Assembly (NCBI GenBank): GCA_009869945.1
Contig: WIXG01000032.1
Location: forward strand, 186,001-250,000
Reading direction: 5' to 3'
Origin: Mesaphorura yosii
Lineage: Eukaryota; Arthropoda; Collembola; Poduromorpha; Tullbergiidae
Length of the DNA: 64,000 nt
Shown here: positions 47,616 to 59,426 of the stretch, piece after piece
Numbering within the stretch: the first letter of the stretch is position 1
Layout: each line of letters opens with the position of its first letter
Translations under genes and position numbers: made by a program
The notes under the pieces: model-generated
The model's database searches: none
What the model saw: the letters and a program-made list of their open reading frames with translations, nothing else
Told to the model about the DNA's origin: nothing

Positions 47616-50600
47616 GGTGAAAGCAGTCTTGTAGCTTTCACCTGTAGTAATTTGGGGATTGCAGGCAGGGCAAACAAAGCGTGACCTGCGTTTATTCAGT
47701 GCTCAGCCAGTCCGTCGGTCGTGTGATTGGGTCCGGCGCTAATTTCGACTGAGAGAAACCGTTCTCTTAAGTATTGACTTAATGGGAAGAATGCTTTACA
47801 ATGCGCTGTCGTAAATATGTCTGGCAGTCTTCGTCCAATGCTAAAATGTGATGTTTGTCCGAGCTCAAGGCCAGCCCCGTTTGCACATAGAAGCTTGCAG
47901 CTTGCTGGTGCTCCGTCAGCGTCTTTTCGCAAAATGATACGACTTAAAGGATCAAAAGTGGCCACGAATCGCGGCTGTTGACCTGTGCCGTGCGGCTCTG
48001 TCTTTTAGCGGAGATAAACAAGGTCTCGACACTTTTGTTTGTAGCGTCGCCGATTATGGCATGACTTCGCTACTTTTCTTTGTCACAGAATGTGGACTTC
48101 ATGTGCCTGCATTCGAGCTCTTGCGCATTGGCGTCTTTGGCGTATTACAAAGAACGTTGGCATCACATAGCGCCGATCGTTGTTTGAATTGTCAACAGCT
48201 AATCGAAACTATGAGGTGCTCCCACTCTCTAACTCCTACCCGGCGTTCTGGTGTTATGGCGTCCGCCCGTGGAAAATGTTGGGCGTTTTCGGGTGACTCT
48301 CAATACACTGGTCACCAACGCTACTGACCCTGTGACTACAGTTAATTGGAGTTCGCTTGAAAAGCGCAGCCGTCCAGTCGGCTTCTTCTGGCCTGCCTCG
48401 TCACAGGAATGCATGTAGAAAGTACCGGATTGCTTGTTGCTGCGTGAGAAGAATGAGAATTCAACACTGCGCAGTGCGTGTGTGACGGTACGATTCAAGA
48501 GTCGGTACACAGCAGCACAACGAACCACGCGATGTCAAACCCTCGAGGCTTGGCTTGACTTACGTGAGGGCGTGACGACATGTACGAATGCACGATGCAG
48601 CTGAGTGGTTCAAGCAAAAGCAAAAGCGGTAGCAAAAGTGCATTCTACGTACTTCTATTTTTGCTTTTACCCTTCAGCTGCTGCTATGCTGCTGCTACTG
48701 CACAAATCTTGAGGGATGCGATGATTGAGCCTTACGGGGCAAGTTGAGATGCTTTCTTTTTCCAGACGCACACTTCCGTTCTATTCTGTTCGTACAATGG
48801 AGCGAAGCATTGGTTCAGAAAGTCATTTCATTGCGTATGTTAAACAGTGAGTTACTGAACCAATTACAGCGCTCCAGTGCAATGCAGTACAGCATTCCGC
48901 ACGCACACGCGCACACGTTGGAGACAGTCCGGCCGGCCGGCCATCAACATGAATTCTCGCTGGAGACGCTGCCCTGGTCTGTTGAGCTGTCTGGAATTTA
49001 GTTGCTACTTAAGGGCAGTATTAGCACTCAACGCATGCTCATACTGCACAAAAGCAACAGACAAAGACCAGATTTGTTGCTGTCCAATCGACGTACGTTT
49101 ATCGCCAGCATGCGGCCGGCCATCTTCCTCCTTTGCTGATGGGTCGAGTCGAGTCCATGAATTCACGTATTCGCCACCAGAAAATAGCGATATCCACTCT
49201 CTGAATATCACGAGTGCAGCGATTTTCGGGTGGCAAAGCACAAAGTTTGCCACGGCCATGCTGACGGTCGCAAACGTCTGAAGTCGTTGTTCTACTTTTG
49301 CCGCTTTGTAACGGGCAAATTTAAGAAGAGCACGGACTTCAAAAGTCACGCATATCGTCGTCATCATTTCCAACTTTCCCATTCATGGATCAGCCTATAT
49401 TCTTACACGACAAAAACATAGCCATTAAAGCAGCAATCCGAGCAAGCACATAAAACAGGCTCAGACTCGAAACAAACGAAAGAATTCAAGTCGCAAGCAT
49501 TTTTCGCCAGAAAGCATGAGTCACAAGCACATTAAAACTAATTCATATGAGCGTCAGTGGCGAGCGGATGACGTGATTTCCTGTCACAAATAAATGACTG
49601 TACGGCATAAATGCGCAGAATTTTGTGAGCCGGGAGGGTGGAGCTGTCCAGGTGCAGGTGCGATACTCCGAAAGTGCCTCTGTCAGGTTGTGAGCATTCC
49701 CAGTCCAGTTCCACTGGTCAACTGCGAATTACACATCACCTGGCGAAAACACTCCGGAAAGAACAGATCAGTGCGGAATGAGGATGAGATGAGTTCAGAT
49801 TTCTCGAAATTCGGTTATTTCATTATGTGGCCCACGATGAGTCTTGACTGAGTTCTCGAGCAGCTCGACTCGGCGACTTGAAACATTTGAATTGATGGGT
49901 TTCAACCTCAGCAAGCCAACTGCTCAAGAACAGGAGTGCTAATCATTTTCCATGGAATGGAGTATTCGTATGCTTTGTGAATGTGAATGCAAATATGACA
50001 GCATGGCAAGGAACTGAATATGAATCATGCACGATTTCGCGAAACGGGCTCCGCGCATAATCGAAGAAGGACTGGAAGACCAAGATCGGCAACGAACGAC
50101 ATCTCGATGAATGTCCTGGCCAAACTTGAATTAGACGTTCCACTTCCAGGTTCAACTCCGCCTGACCTACTTTTAACCAGCCTGGCAGCTCCTTCGACCT
50201 TCCGCTTCCTGTTTCGACGCACCCTTTTCAACTTTTGCCAAGTCTGGCGACACATTCCTAATTTTGGAAAAACCTGTACGACAGAAAGATATTACAATGA
50301 ATTTGTCAAAACGGTGAGAAATGTTGAGAAAAACTCGACAAAACAAAGCTCAGGGCATATCTCATTGCATCCTAGGAACCTGCAATCTTAATGATTATAA
50401 CTTCCTGAGGCGCACAGCGCGTTGTTCTTTGTCGGCGCCTTTTGTTCGCTGACGACCTGCATTTCTCACACTCGGTCAGCCTGACTTCATCTCCCGCAAT
50501 AGAAGGAACGAAAGACGGGATCACTGGCTTGCGTTCCTCTCGCTCTGGCCTGACCTGTCCCACTCTTCGTAGAATTTAGTCACTTATGCCCATCATCTGA

Positions 50601-51166
50601 AGCAAGAACAGTACAGCTCCAGTTAATGGACACAAGGGACCAAATCCCCGATAAACCAGTGCGTCTGGCCCGTTCTCCGCCCGACTTCCCCCGCCGCGCC
50701 GCACGCTTCCTTTGTGCTTTGTCGTTGCTGTCGTTCGAGACGAGTTTCGCACTCACGGGTCCCGACATACTGTGGGGAATCATACAGTACGTTGAGAGCC
50801 TGAAGCAGAAACGCGCCCGACCCCGGCGCGGCGCTTTATTTCAAGAAAGCAAAGCGATAGAGGCTACCATAAATCAGTATATGCGAATCAGTAATGAAGC
50901 ATGGTCTTTGATTTTAAAATTAGGTTCGAGTTTTTGGTCAAGTATATCTAAAAAGTGTGCAACACGTAAAACTAAAAGAGAAGCCAAAGACCTCGCATCG
51001 CATCGGCTCGCATCAGTTATCTTCAGCTGGACCGTCAAAAGATTCCTTTGGTTTATTGCTGCAACGCAAATCAAACAAATAAAGCATGCCAATTAATAAA
51101 AAGCTCATAATAAATCAACGGTGAGATCATGGAAGTGAAATATTATCCTCATATGCAATGCGATGC
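47616..51166. other. 3.5 kb region without a confident gene
   Basis: Short frames only. Two are mentioned elsewhere: a cysteine-patterned frame at 49594-49851 and a 156-codon frame at 50626-51096. Neither has a supporting signal peptide or splice partner. The 3' UTR of the F-box gene occupies the right end. Confidence 0.4.
51052..51057 (-). terminator. Polyadenylation signal AATAAA (F-box/LRR gene)
   Basis: TTTATT on the plus strand, 110 bases beyond the minus-strand stop at 51167. Confidence 0.5.
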
Positions 51167-53757
51167 TTACTGTTCCAACTTGAGCTTCCTCTGCTGGATG
51201 AAGACCAAATTGTTCCGGAAGCGTTTCCAATATGTTGTCCATTGCTGCCGAGTCAGCAGGCCCTCCTTACCCGCCTCCCAACGAAGCTTGCACTCCTCCA
51301 GTCCGGGATTGTTGGTCGAAATGGTCATGATGACTTCGGGGTCAATCTGTGCAAGGCAGGCAGCAAGCAGACAGCCTTGTAAGTTGTGGCGCATGAGCAA
51401 TCAACTCCGTGCGCGCCGACGATGGAGCAGACGCAGACGCAAAAGCAGAAATGCAGAAACTCACCACCGGCATTCCAGTCACAGTCAGCCTCTTCAGTTT
51501 TGGAAACTTGAAGCCATGCGTGATTGCTTTCCCCGAAATACGTCTCAGCAACTTTAGCTTTAAATCCTCCAAGTCTAAAGACCCCAGCATTTAAGAATTA
51601 AGTGGCAATTTCGCCATTTCGTAGGTGAGACAATCAGTCAAATTAGTCTGCAGTTTCTCAATCAAAGGGATTACTCTTACTTGGCAGTGAGCAGAAACGA
51701 GAGCAGTCTTCGCGGCCATTTTGAGTGTGACTCCAGTCCTTGTGGTCGCACACGAACGAAGCGTCGGTCAGCTCGGAAGCGCAGTCGATGTGCACGCTGA
51801 CCAGGAAAGCCATGTACTTGGCGAGGATCTGCACGAATGCGAAGTCAATCACGTGGAGCGGCCGACCTTGACCTTCGTCATCTGATCTTGGCCGAACCAT
51901 GTGCAGATATTTGATTTCGCTGAACTGAACCGCGAGCGAGGCCGGCCAGTTTTCGGCGAGGGTGCCGCGAACGTCCCTCGAGTTGTGGTACGGGTTGCAG
52001 TGGCCGCAGTACAGCTCGAGGTGCTCGACGCGATCGAACCACTTCAGATTGCACGTCTGGCACCCGAGGTTTACGTACAGATAACGGATCTTGTTGTTGA
52101 TCTCTGGCGAGATGAGCATCGTCATGTACGCCGTGGAGCAAGTTCGGTACAGTTTGACCATGCAGTTGAAGTGCTGCAGGTTCTTCAGGCGCATGGCGAA
52201 GTTGACGACTTCATAGTCGTTATTATGAAATATGTAGTTGGACGACTGCAAGTACGTACTGTGGTAGCCCTTGTCGAGTTTCCGCACGGGTGGCTGCAGC
52301 GCCCCAAATGTCGTGATTGTGTCCATCAGTTGCTTGTTGTCCAGAAGTTGTTGGATGCGGACTTGGTTCGAGTACGACGCCCAGTTGGACACGTTGTTGA
52401 AGTGCACACCGAGAGTACGCAGCGTGCCGGAGTTGCGGCAGATGAAGCCTGTGATGTCGTTGAACATTTCGGCGTACATGACGATGGCATTGGGACAATC
52501 CACCTCGCAGCACGGCTCGAAACGAAGGTGCACAGCGTGCAGTGAAGTGGTCGAGTCCTGAATCTTTTTCAGCATAAACTGTAGCTCGCCCATGTACGCA
52601 AAATCAAGCTCGAGGACTCTCAGCTTCTTGAAAATGGGGCGATAATCAAGCGTACGTTTCGCGAGTATGGCCGCCACCCTTGCAAACTCCATTTTATCGA
52701 ATTCGTTGAGTATGAATGCGCATTTGATGAGAGCCAGCTCCTCCAGGTTGGGGAAGAGGACGAGCAGTTGGACGAGTGCGTACCACGTAAATACGCCGTG
52801 CTTGAGCTTCACAGAGACAACGGCGGCGCATTGCTCTTCCGTTGCCCCAAAGTTCTTGGTCAGTTTGTCGGCCATTTTGTTGTCAGCGTTCTTCAAGATC
52901 AGATACTGCCAGGCGATGTTGGACCGACCAAAAACTTGGTGTTGGGATTTGTCTATACACTGGAAGTCCAGGACGAAGGCCGTGATGCTAGGGAATTTGG
53001 TCAGGCCAGCGATGATGCAGCCCCAATCAGAAAACGAGACAGCACGAGCAAGCATGAAATCACGCGGAGTTGAGAGATTCTCGAATATTTTCACTTTGAG
53101 CTCTGCCTGGAAATATTTCGGACGGGTGAAAATAAAAACTAAACTAAAAGAGTCGTACTTTTAAAAGATTTTATGGTTTTAAGTGGAAATTGACCGTCTG
53201 CATAAAATCGGCGGTACACAAATAGTGATTTTTATTTAAGGGTGGTGGCTCTTAGTTTTCAAGAAACATTCGAATGCGTCCATGAATGAATTTAGTTGAT
53301 GAATTTTGTGAAAGACTGAGAATTATTCGTACCTACCGTGCATGTCTTTGACAAACGTTTTCTAGTAATAAAGTGTTTTGTGTTTGATTTGCTTTCTCTC
53401 AATTAAGGCAGAATATTGAATACGAAAAGTCTGTGCTCAACCTCACATTAATTTTTTGCTTCAGAGAATGATGTGACCATTACAAATTGTATGTAGGCAT
53501 TTGTTTTTAATGAACTTCGAGACCACGGATGAATTCATGCTGTGCCATGCCATATGGAACGCAGCCGAGTGAATAAAGCCGTATTAAATAAAAAAGGAAA
53601 GATTGCCCTAAAAGCCAGAAAAATCAGGAAATATTGCACTGCTTACCGGTAAGCTTTGGAAATTTGCCTCACGTACGCCTTGGGCGTCGTTGGACAACTC
53701 CCTTTTTCGGCTACGACTGCCTTCAGCCGTCGAAGTGCTTGCAACTTGCTTTTCCAT
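51167..53757 (-). CDS. F-box / leucine-rich-repeat protein
   Basis: Minus-strand exons 53757-53647, 53106-51681, 51574-51465 and 51346-51167 give 608 residues. The F-box spans the first splice junction: SLP at the end of exon 1 and AELKVKIFENLSTPRDFML from exon 2. This matches the LPxEllxxIFxxL pattern bound by Skp1. It is recovered only after splicing, because the long frame in exon 2 has no ATG at its start. The body contains irregular leucine-rich repeats (LVLFPNLEELALIKC, KLRVLELDFAYMG, RVEHLELYCGHC, FPKLKRLTVTGM), as in FBXL-type substrate receptors. It is unusually rich in cysteine (CQTC, CGHC, EPCCEVDC). Expected role: substrate adaptor of an SCF ubiquitin ligase; the target is unknown. 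The first intron (540 bases) is long for this window. Confidence 0.8.
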
Positions 53758-56193
53758 CTTGAAACTTCGAATTTTTTTATGAAATTTACCACTTGGAAGG
53801 AAAATAAATGTTGTTAATCAATTTCAAGAGTAAAAATGGCACTTTCTAATAAATTTAAATGGTGGAAGCTAGTTTGCAGTATGGAAGGCTTTGCTGAAGG
53901 GGCTTCAGGATGCAGACACTTTCTAGAGAGACTTCTGACTTGCGACTGGGGTGAAGAAGGAGAATACAGTCGAAGCTAAGCTAAGCTCGGCCAGTTAGCT
54001 AATGCATGCAGGCGTGTAAGAAAACGATGCTGCACCTTTACTTTGCTTGCACTGGTTACTAGCGCCGAGCGGAGGCTGGGCTTGCAGAGGTTGCACGAAG
54101 GTGACACTGAAACAGCCACGAGCCACCACGCCGTCGTGGTGACATGGCTGCCGTAAAGAAAAGCCTCTACCGGGTACCTCGTTGGATTGGGACAGGGTTG
54201 ACAAATCCGCAATCGCGCATGGTTCGCGCGACCTTCGAGATTCGAGAAACGTCGACAGACTTATAACTCACAATGTCGCTAGTCAATGAGTTAATATGCG
54301 CATGCACATGAAATTCGCAATATCGGAACTTCGAGCCGAGTCTCGATGCAACTCATGCAACACTACTCCTCCACTCCATTTCCTCTGCAGAACGCTAACG
54401 TTCAAAGTAAATCTGAAGTAGCGTAGCGTGCACATTTAGCATACGAATATGAATACGACAATCGCATTAAGTATTCATGCTAGTGGTCGGTCACGGCAGC
54501 ACAGCGGCAAGAAATGCATGATGCTCATACCTTGAATCATATTGACGACAGATTTCTGATTTTTGAACGCGAATTCTTGTTAACTAGATAAGAAGGAAAG
54601 TCGTAAGCTCAAGCTTAATTGCCTATTTTAAAGGAGTCCAAATTATGCCCAATCTTCAGATCATCTGCCAGACGAGAGAATAGTTGAAATGACTTGATGA
54701 CCATAGAGAACTTTCTGAAAGGGAAGGAAGCGACGCAATTAAGTTAAGCGCAAAATTTAAATTGACTACGATGATAAGCTCATGAAGAATGCTTTTTATG
54801 ATTTGTGCTTCGACTGCATGAAGCGTGAGATGAATTTCGCAAATGAGCTGATCTTGGTCGCATTCCTCCCAACACAAATTAGTAAAGCCATAAATACTAC
54901 TGGTTAATTATCACGTGTTCTTGTCTACAGGTCGTTCATGTACGTAATAATGACGGAACGACGCACAAATCGATACAGAAACACGATCGACTGTACTCAA
55001 TTTCGTCAGGGCTGTCAGGGCAATGCGATGCTTCATGCCTATTCTGCAAGTCTGCAAGTCATTCTATTATCTCAAATGTGCCATAAATCAAGAAGTGTCA
55101 AGAAGATGCAAATGCTTCATCTCATAAATTAATGCAATAAATGCCACGAACAAGAATCGGTGCCTTCTGAAAAATGTCTTTCTCACACCAGGACGTCTGA
55201 AGCCAAGCCATTATTAGATTAGATTAGATGTTCGATTTGTCGGTACAAAATTTTAGACCAGCCACAAAAGTGTCGCAATTTAATCTTAATCTCATCAGCT
55301 ATGCTAATTAAGTAATTATTGTACCTTCCTGGAATAAAAGAGAAAGAACTTGGACGTCTGTATTCCTTCAGAACAATTCGAACGAAGACCTCATAAACGT
55401 TCAACTCCACTCCACTTCCTTCGTCGGGTTTCTGGCCTAGCCGGAGCTCTGCATCACTCTTCTCTACAATCGCAACGCACCAATTGAGAATGCGGGTCGA
55501 GGTGACGGTCTCAGCTGACGAAATGCATTTCGAATTGTGTCGGGGGCGTTTTTACGCAAGAAGCTGGCCAGGAATTCGGCTGGGCAGAGTCAACAGCAGA
55601 GTAGTTCTTTCTTGCTCTGTGAACAAAGTACAAAGCAGCAACAGTTTAGATAGCCAACAAGTGTCTTCATTTAGGCTTTAGGCTTCAGTATTAATGGGAA
55701 AATGCGAGTTCCAATGCGAATAAAAGTCGCAAAATCGCGATAGAGACATTATCGCGAGGACATTATTTTTGAGTCGTGAATTCCAAAAATCAGCACTTAA
55801 CCAGCCAGCAGCGGCAGCAGCGCCGTAATGAATAGCGAATCGTAAGCGAGTTGGCCGGGCCATCGTCTGCATTGAGCTAATACTTTGCCTTTTCGCCTTT
55901 TGTTACGCCTGATAATTTGCATTTTGCATGGACCGTCAAATGCCACTAATTTATGTCTTATTTACATTTCCCAAAATTATATAATGCAAAGATGATAAGC
56001 CTTTGAACCTGGACTTCGCCTGGACACCTTGGAGTTTGTTGCTCAGACAGACGTCTGAAAACAAGACAGATTTGTGAGTCCAGATAGTCCAATAAAGACG
56101 GCAGAACAGTTAACACAGAAGCCTAAATTTTAATAGTACGTGTATTTCGAGGCGAAGTTCATATTTCATCTTTTAATTGATTACTGCACCAAG
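53758..56193. other. 2.4 kb intergenic region
   Basis: Contains the presumed F-box gene promoter at the left and that of the cysteine-rich peptide at the right. No coding exon or repeat of note was recognised. Confidence 0.5.
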
Positions 56194-56810
56194 ATGGCAT
56201 CAATTAGCATCAAGCGCCTTTTAATTGCTATCCTGCTGACCCAATTCAGCATTGTAAGTTGCTCAGAGAACGCGTAATGCGCGTAACGCATTGCTTTTTG
56301 TGAGTATGACTTGATTAACAATTTTCTCCTCGTTCCTGTCGTTCCAGGTGCAAATTTCGTCCTACTGCGCCGACTACGCCCAAGCAGACTGTGAGAATAT
56401 TTGTGCTCCAAACAGTGTCCGAGTTGCCTGCAGCCCGTGCACTCAGGAACCGCCACAATGTCTCTGCTGGTGTCCAAGTCTCGTAAGTTTCCATTCTTCG
56501 CGTTCGCATACTTTTCTTGCTCTCCTCGAGCACCTCACTCTCCTGTTGTGAGTTCGACCGCAATCTTTTGGTATGCATGTGCAATGTGCTTGTGCAGCCA
56601 CCGTCGAATTCTTCCTTCTGCAACTCGACCCCGTCAGAGTACTGCCGCAGCTTCTGTGGACAAAGCGCCATCGGCTTCCAGTGCACGGGGCCGTCGGGCT
56701 ATCACGAGTGCGCGTGCTTCTGTCCAGCTGCAGATAGTCCAGCGGCACCAAGAACCGGGAAGGAAGGCACTGGAAATGGTACGACACCGTCATCCACATG
56801 GTGGCTTTGA
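56194..56810 (+). CDS. Secreted protein with two tandem CS-alpha-beta (defensin/drosomycin-like) domains
   Basis: Exons 56194-56253, 56348-56482 and 56598-56810 give 135 residues; all introns are phase 0. Exon 1 is a signal peptide (MASISIKRLLIAILLTQFSI). Exon 2 is domain 1, with Cys27, 35, 39, 48, 51, 58, 60 and 62. Exon 3 starts with domain 2, with Cys73, 81, 85, 94, 103, 105 and 107, and ends in a Pro/Gly/Thr-rich tail. Both domains share the spacing C-x7-C-x3-C-x8-C-x(8 or 9)-C-x-C-x-C-P. CxxxC and CxC in this order are the signature of the cysteine-stabilised alpha-beta fold of arthropod defensins and drosomycin. One domain per exon in equal phase points to exon duplication. Domain 1 carries an extra Cys51. 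An antimicrobial or signalling role is inferred. The gene is convergent with the WAP gene. Confidence 0.82.
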
Positions 56811-57181
56811 CATGGACATCGCACGCAGTGAGCCTATTCGCTTATTCTCATCAGCGACAGCTCCATGACAGCTCAGCCGCTTCTACCTCAATTCAGACGA
56901 TACACAAATTGGTTTGCACTGTCCATTTTTAACAAATAATAACATTTGAATACGAATAATTAATTTAATTTCAAATTTCATGCAGAATAACATTCTCAAA
57001 TGATCTTTTATTCAAATGCAAATGAACGAATGATGTCGAACCGAAGTAATTGATCAATAACATTATGAATTGCTTTTATTTTCCGTGGTTATCTGATCTG
57101 ATTTGTCTGATTTACTTGACTTGACATAAATAAATTCATGCATCACGCCCCTGGAGTCCTTCGTTTGAATGGTCGATGGAG
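56811..57181. other. Convergent 3' UTRs of the two cysteine-rich peptide genes
   Basis: 371 bases of AT-rich DNA. A minus-strand AATAAA for the WAP gene is at 57075-57080. No canonical AATAAA was seen on the plus strand. Confidence 0.5.
57075..57080 (-). terminator. Polyadenylation signal AATAAA (WAP peptide)
   Basis: TTTATT on the plus strand, about 100 bases beyond the minus-strand stop at 57182. Confidence 0.5.
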
Positions 57182-57509
57182 TTAACCAATGCAGTGGAAG
57201 TCGCATCCCTTCGAGTAGTCTTCGCAGCAAGTCTGTCCTGCAGCGCAGTGGTTCATCCGGCAAGGGTTGACGAAGCAGTTGGTGTTCGTCGGGTAGATTG
57301 GGCACTGCGCCTTGCCAGGAGCAACAGCTGCAATCAGGAGATGGTACGAATTAGATACTACAAAGATACCGTATCCGAGACGAGATCTATTGTTAATTGA
57401 TAAATCTGTGCAACTTACACTTGCTCTCGACTTCCTGAACTGCAGCCATCGCCACCAGCATGATGACCAGTAGAGCCAGCAGAGAAACGATACAATTCTT
57501 CATCGCCAT
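57182..57509 (-). CDS. Secreted single-WAP-domain (four-disulfide core) peptide
   Basis: Minus-strand exons 57509-57419 and 57327-57182 give 78 residues; neither exon alone reveals the product. Exon 1 encodes a strong signal peptide (core IVSLLALLVIMLVAMAA). The mature peptide has PGKAQCP, matching the KxGxCP entry of whey-acidic-protein domains, and eight cysteines: 39, 48, 53, 58, 64, 65, 72 and 76. Their spacing is C-x8-C-x4-C-x4-C-x5-CC-x6-C-x3-C, which has the CC pair and C-x3-C end of the four-disulfide core. WAP peptides act as protease inhibitors or antimicrobials; single-domain forms and crustins are common in arthropods. A minus-strand TATA box lies about 130 bases upstream. It is convergent with the CS-alpha-beta gene, 371 bases away. 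Confidence 0.85.
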
Positions 57510-59426
57510 TGTAGAACGTCTTTGGAAATGTGTAGTTGATGTTGAAGTTGAAGGGTGAATGGCAAAAATAACTTGATTTGAACTGCTGTTATGTTAGCAG
57601 ATGTCCAATACCTCTGCTCACGTTGGCAATTGCCCTTTATATGTGTGAGTGCCATTAGAACAATAAAAGCACACTGGGCTACTCGACTGTGCTGTGGTTT
57701 AAGCTCGTTGAGTGACTCTAAATTTCCGTGGAATTATTGCTCGTAAATTGCTTAGCTTTAGCTTCGAAGCGTGGTTGCGCATATGGCAAATCACAGAAGG
57801 TGCAGCGCAGTGCAGTGCCAACTGCAAAAGTGGAACAAACAATTCAATTCACGCGATGAATGTGAATGACGAACGAGCCTTCCGACGTTCCAACCGCAAA
57901 ATTAAGCTTGTTAAGCTCAACTCTATTACGACAATCAACAATCATGCATTCTGGTGTAGCTGTATGCTAATTACGCTTGACGTCAGAGTAGTGTGTGGAC
58001 CCAACCTCTCAACAGGTTTTGTGCTTTGTCCTCCATCATTCTTCCTTTTATTGTACCCGACTCTCCTGATTATTAGGTTGATTGCTTTTGAGGATGAATT
58101 GCGTCGCAGTTACAGTCACGGCAGATCAAATCAGGCAGGCATTTCGCGAAACTCGGCTCGGGCTGACCAGGCTTTGTGCGATTGAGTTGACAATTTGATG
58201 TGCACTGACTACGCCGATGACTAACTTCCGACCTACAAGTCATTCATGTTTAGATTAGAGATCCAGCAGGTGTACTTCCAAGCACCAGGTGCCAAGAAGC
58301 CATGCACTTGGCTTGGCTAACATGGGCCGCCGTAGAACCGCAACCGTGCCGGTTGTTCGGAGATGCTGGCTGAGTCGACTCCAATCCACAGTTATTCTCC
58401 AAGCGCCTACATGTAGTAGCCTACATGACCAGTACAGATGCACAGGGTTTTTGAGTACAGACCAGTACAGAGACGTTCTTTCCTTGCTTCTCTCGCTTGC
58501 TCGACATGGTTTTCTCGTTTGTAGCACTTTGCGATGACTCACAGTGTACATTTGACTTCCTTGGAGTCAAGTTCAAGTTTGGTTCGCAACTTGAAGATTT
58601 AACTTGTCTAGCAGCAGTGAATCAGGAAATTGGCAGTTAAAACGATCCGATTTCACTCGGACAGGGTTCGGTTAAAGTGTGAGGTTAAGTTAGAGTCTGT
58701 TGTTGGTCGACGAGGCTTCTGCAAGTTACAAAGCGCTCGCTTTCTGCCGTTTTGACCGGATAACTGCAAAACCAGACGTCAATCCGAAGATCGGACAGCG
58801 ACAACAGGTTGAAGATGTTTTGATTTGGACTTGAACTTTAAGTTGACAGGTAAATATTCCAATTCCAGCCCCACTTGCAATAGATGGATTAGTAAATGTC
58901 GAAGTACACTTTACGTATCAAACCACTGACTAATCTTGATCTGGTCTGGTTAATTTACAGATCAGAAGTTCTTTCCATAAAATGTTGATGTACTGGAGAA
59001 TGGAATACGCTTAGCAAATCGCGCATCAATGTACACCTTCCTTAAGCAATCATGCCCGCAAGCTGATCACGTAATTGGAGCAAGATACGTCATTCGCCCA
59101 CGCCAAGAATAAGCGGTTATACGAAGACAAGAAAGTGAAAGGGAACTTTGACACTGTCATTCCAACATTACGAGATGAATTTGAAAGTTCGAATTCGACA
59201 AGTACAATTTTCGGTTTCGACAAATTAGTAAAAGTAGCGTGTAAAAGTACAGAAATGGTCAGGCATACCATTGAAAATGGTGCCGCTGTCAACATGAAGA
59301 CGACAGACAACTAGGACAGCATGTGACCATTAAGCCAGATCAGATCTAAACGTAACATACCGATAAGTTAACTGTTAGAGTAATTAAATCTCATCGCCTG
59401 ACTGCCCGAAGGTCAAGCTCCCAAGC
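57510..59426. other. WAP promoter and leader region of the PLEKHJ1-like gene
   Basis: The WAP TATA box lies at the left. A possible untranslated first exon of the PH-domain gene ends near 58850, just before GTAAAT. A 79-codon frame at 59075-59314 is coding-like but has no recognisable family. Confidence 0.4.
57635..57641 (-). promoter_or_regulatory. TATA box (TATAAAG) of the WAP peptide gene
   Basis: CTTTATA on the plus strand reads TATAAAG on the minus strand, about 126 bases before the ATG at 57509. This fits a start site near 57605 and a leader of about 100 bases. Confidence 0.5.

Noticed and set aside
50626-51096. 156-codon plus-strand frame
   Set aside because: Has an ATG but no domain, changes base composition part-way, and overlaps the probable 3' UTR of the minus-strand F-box gene.
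51901-52545. 214-codon plus-strand frame
   Set aside because: Antisense of the F-box/LRR gene, which has an F-box, LRRs and clean splicing.
57712-58185. 157-codon plus-strand frame
   Set aside because: Low-quality composition, no domain, and no splice support; probably a chance frame.
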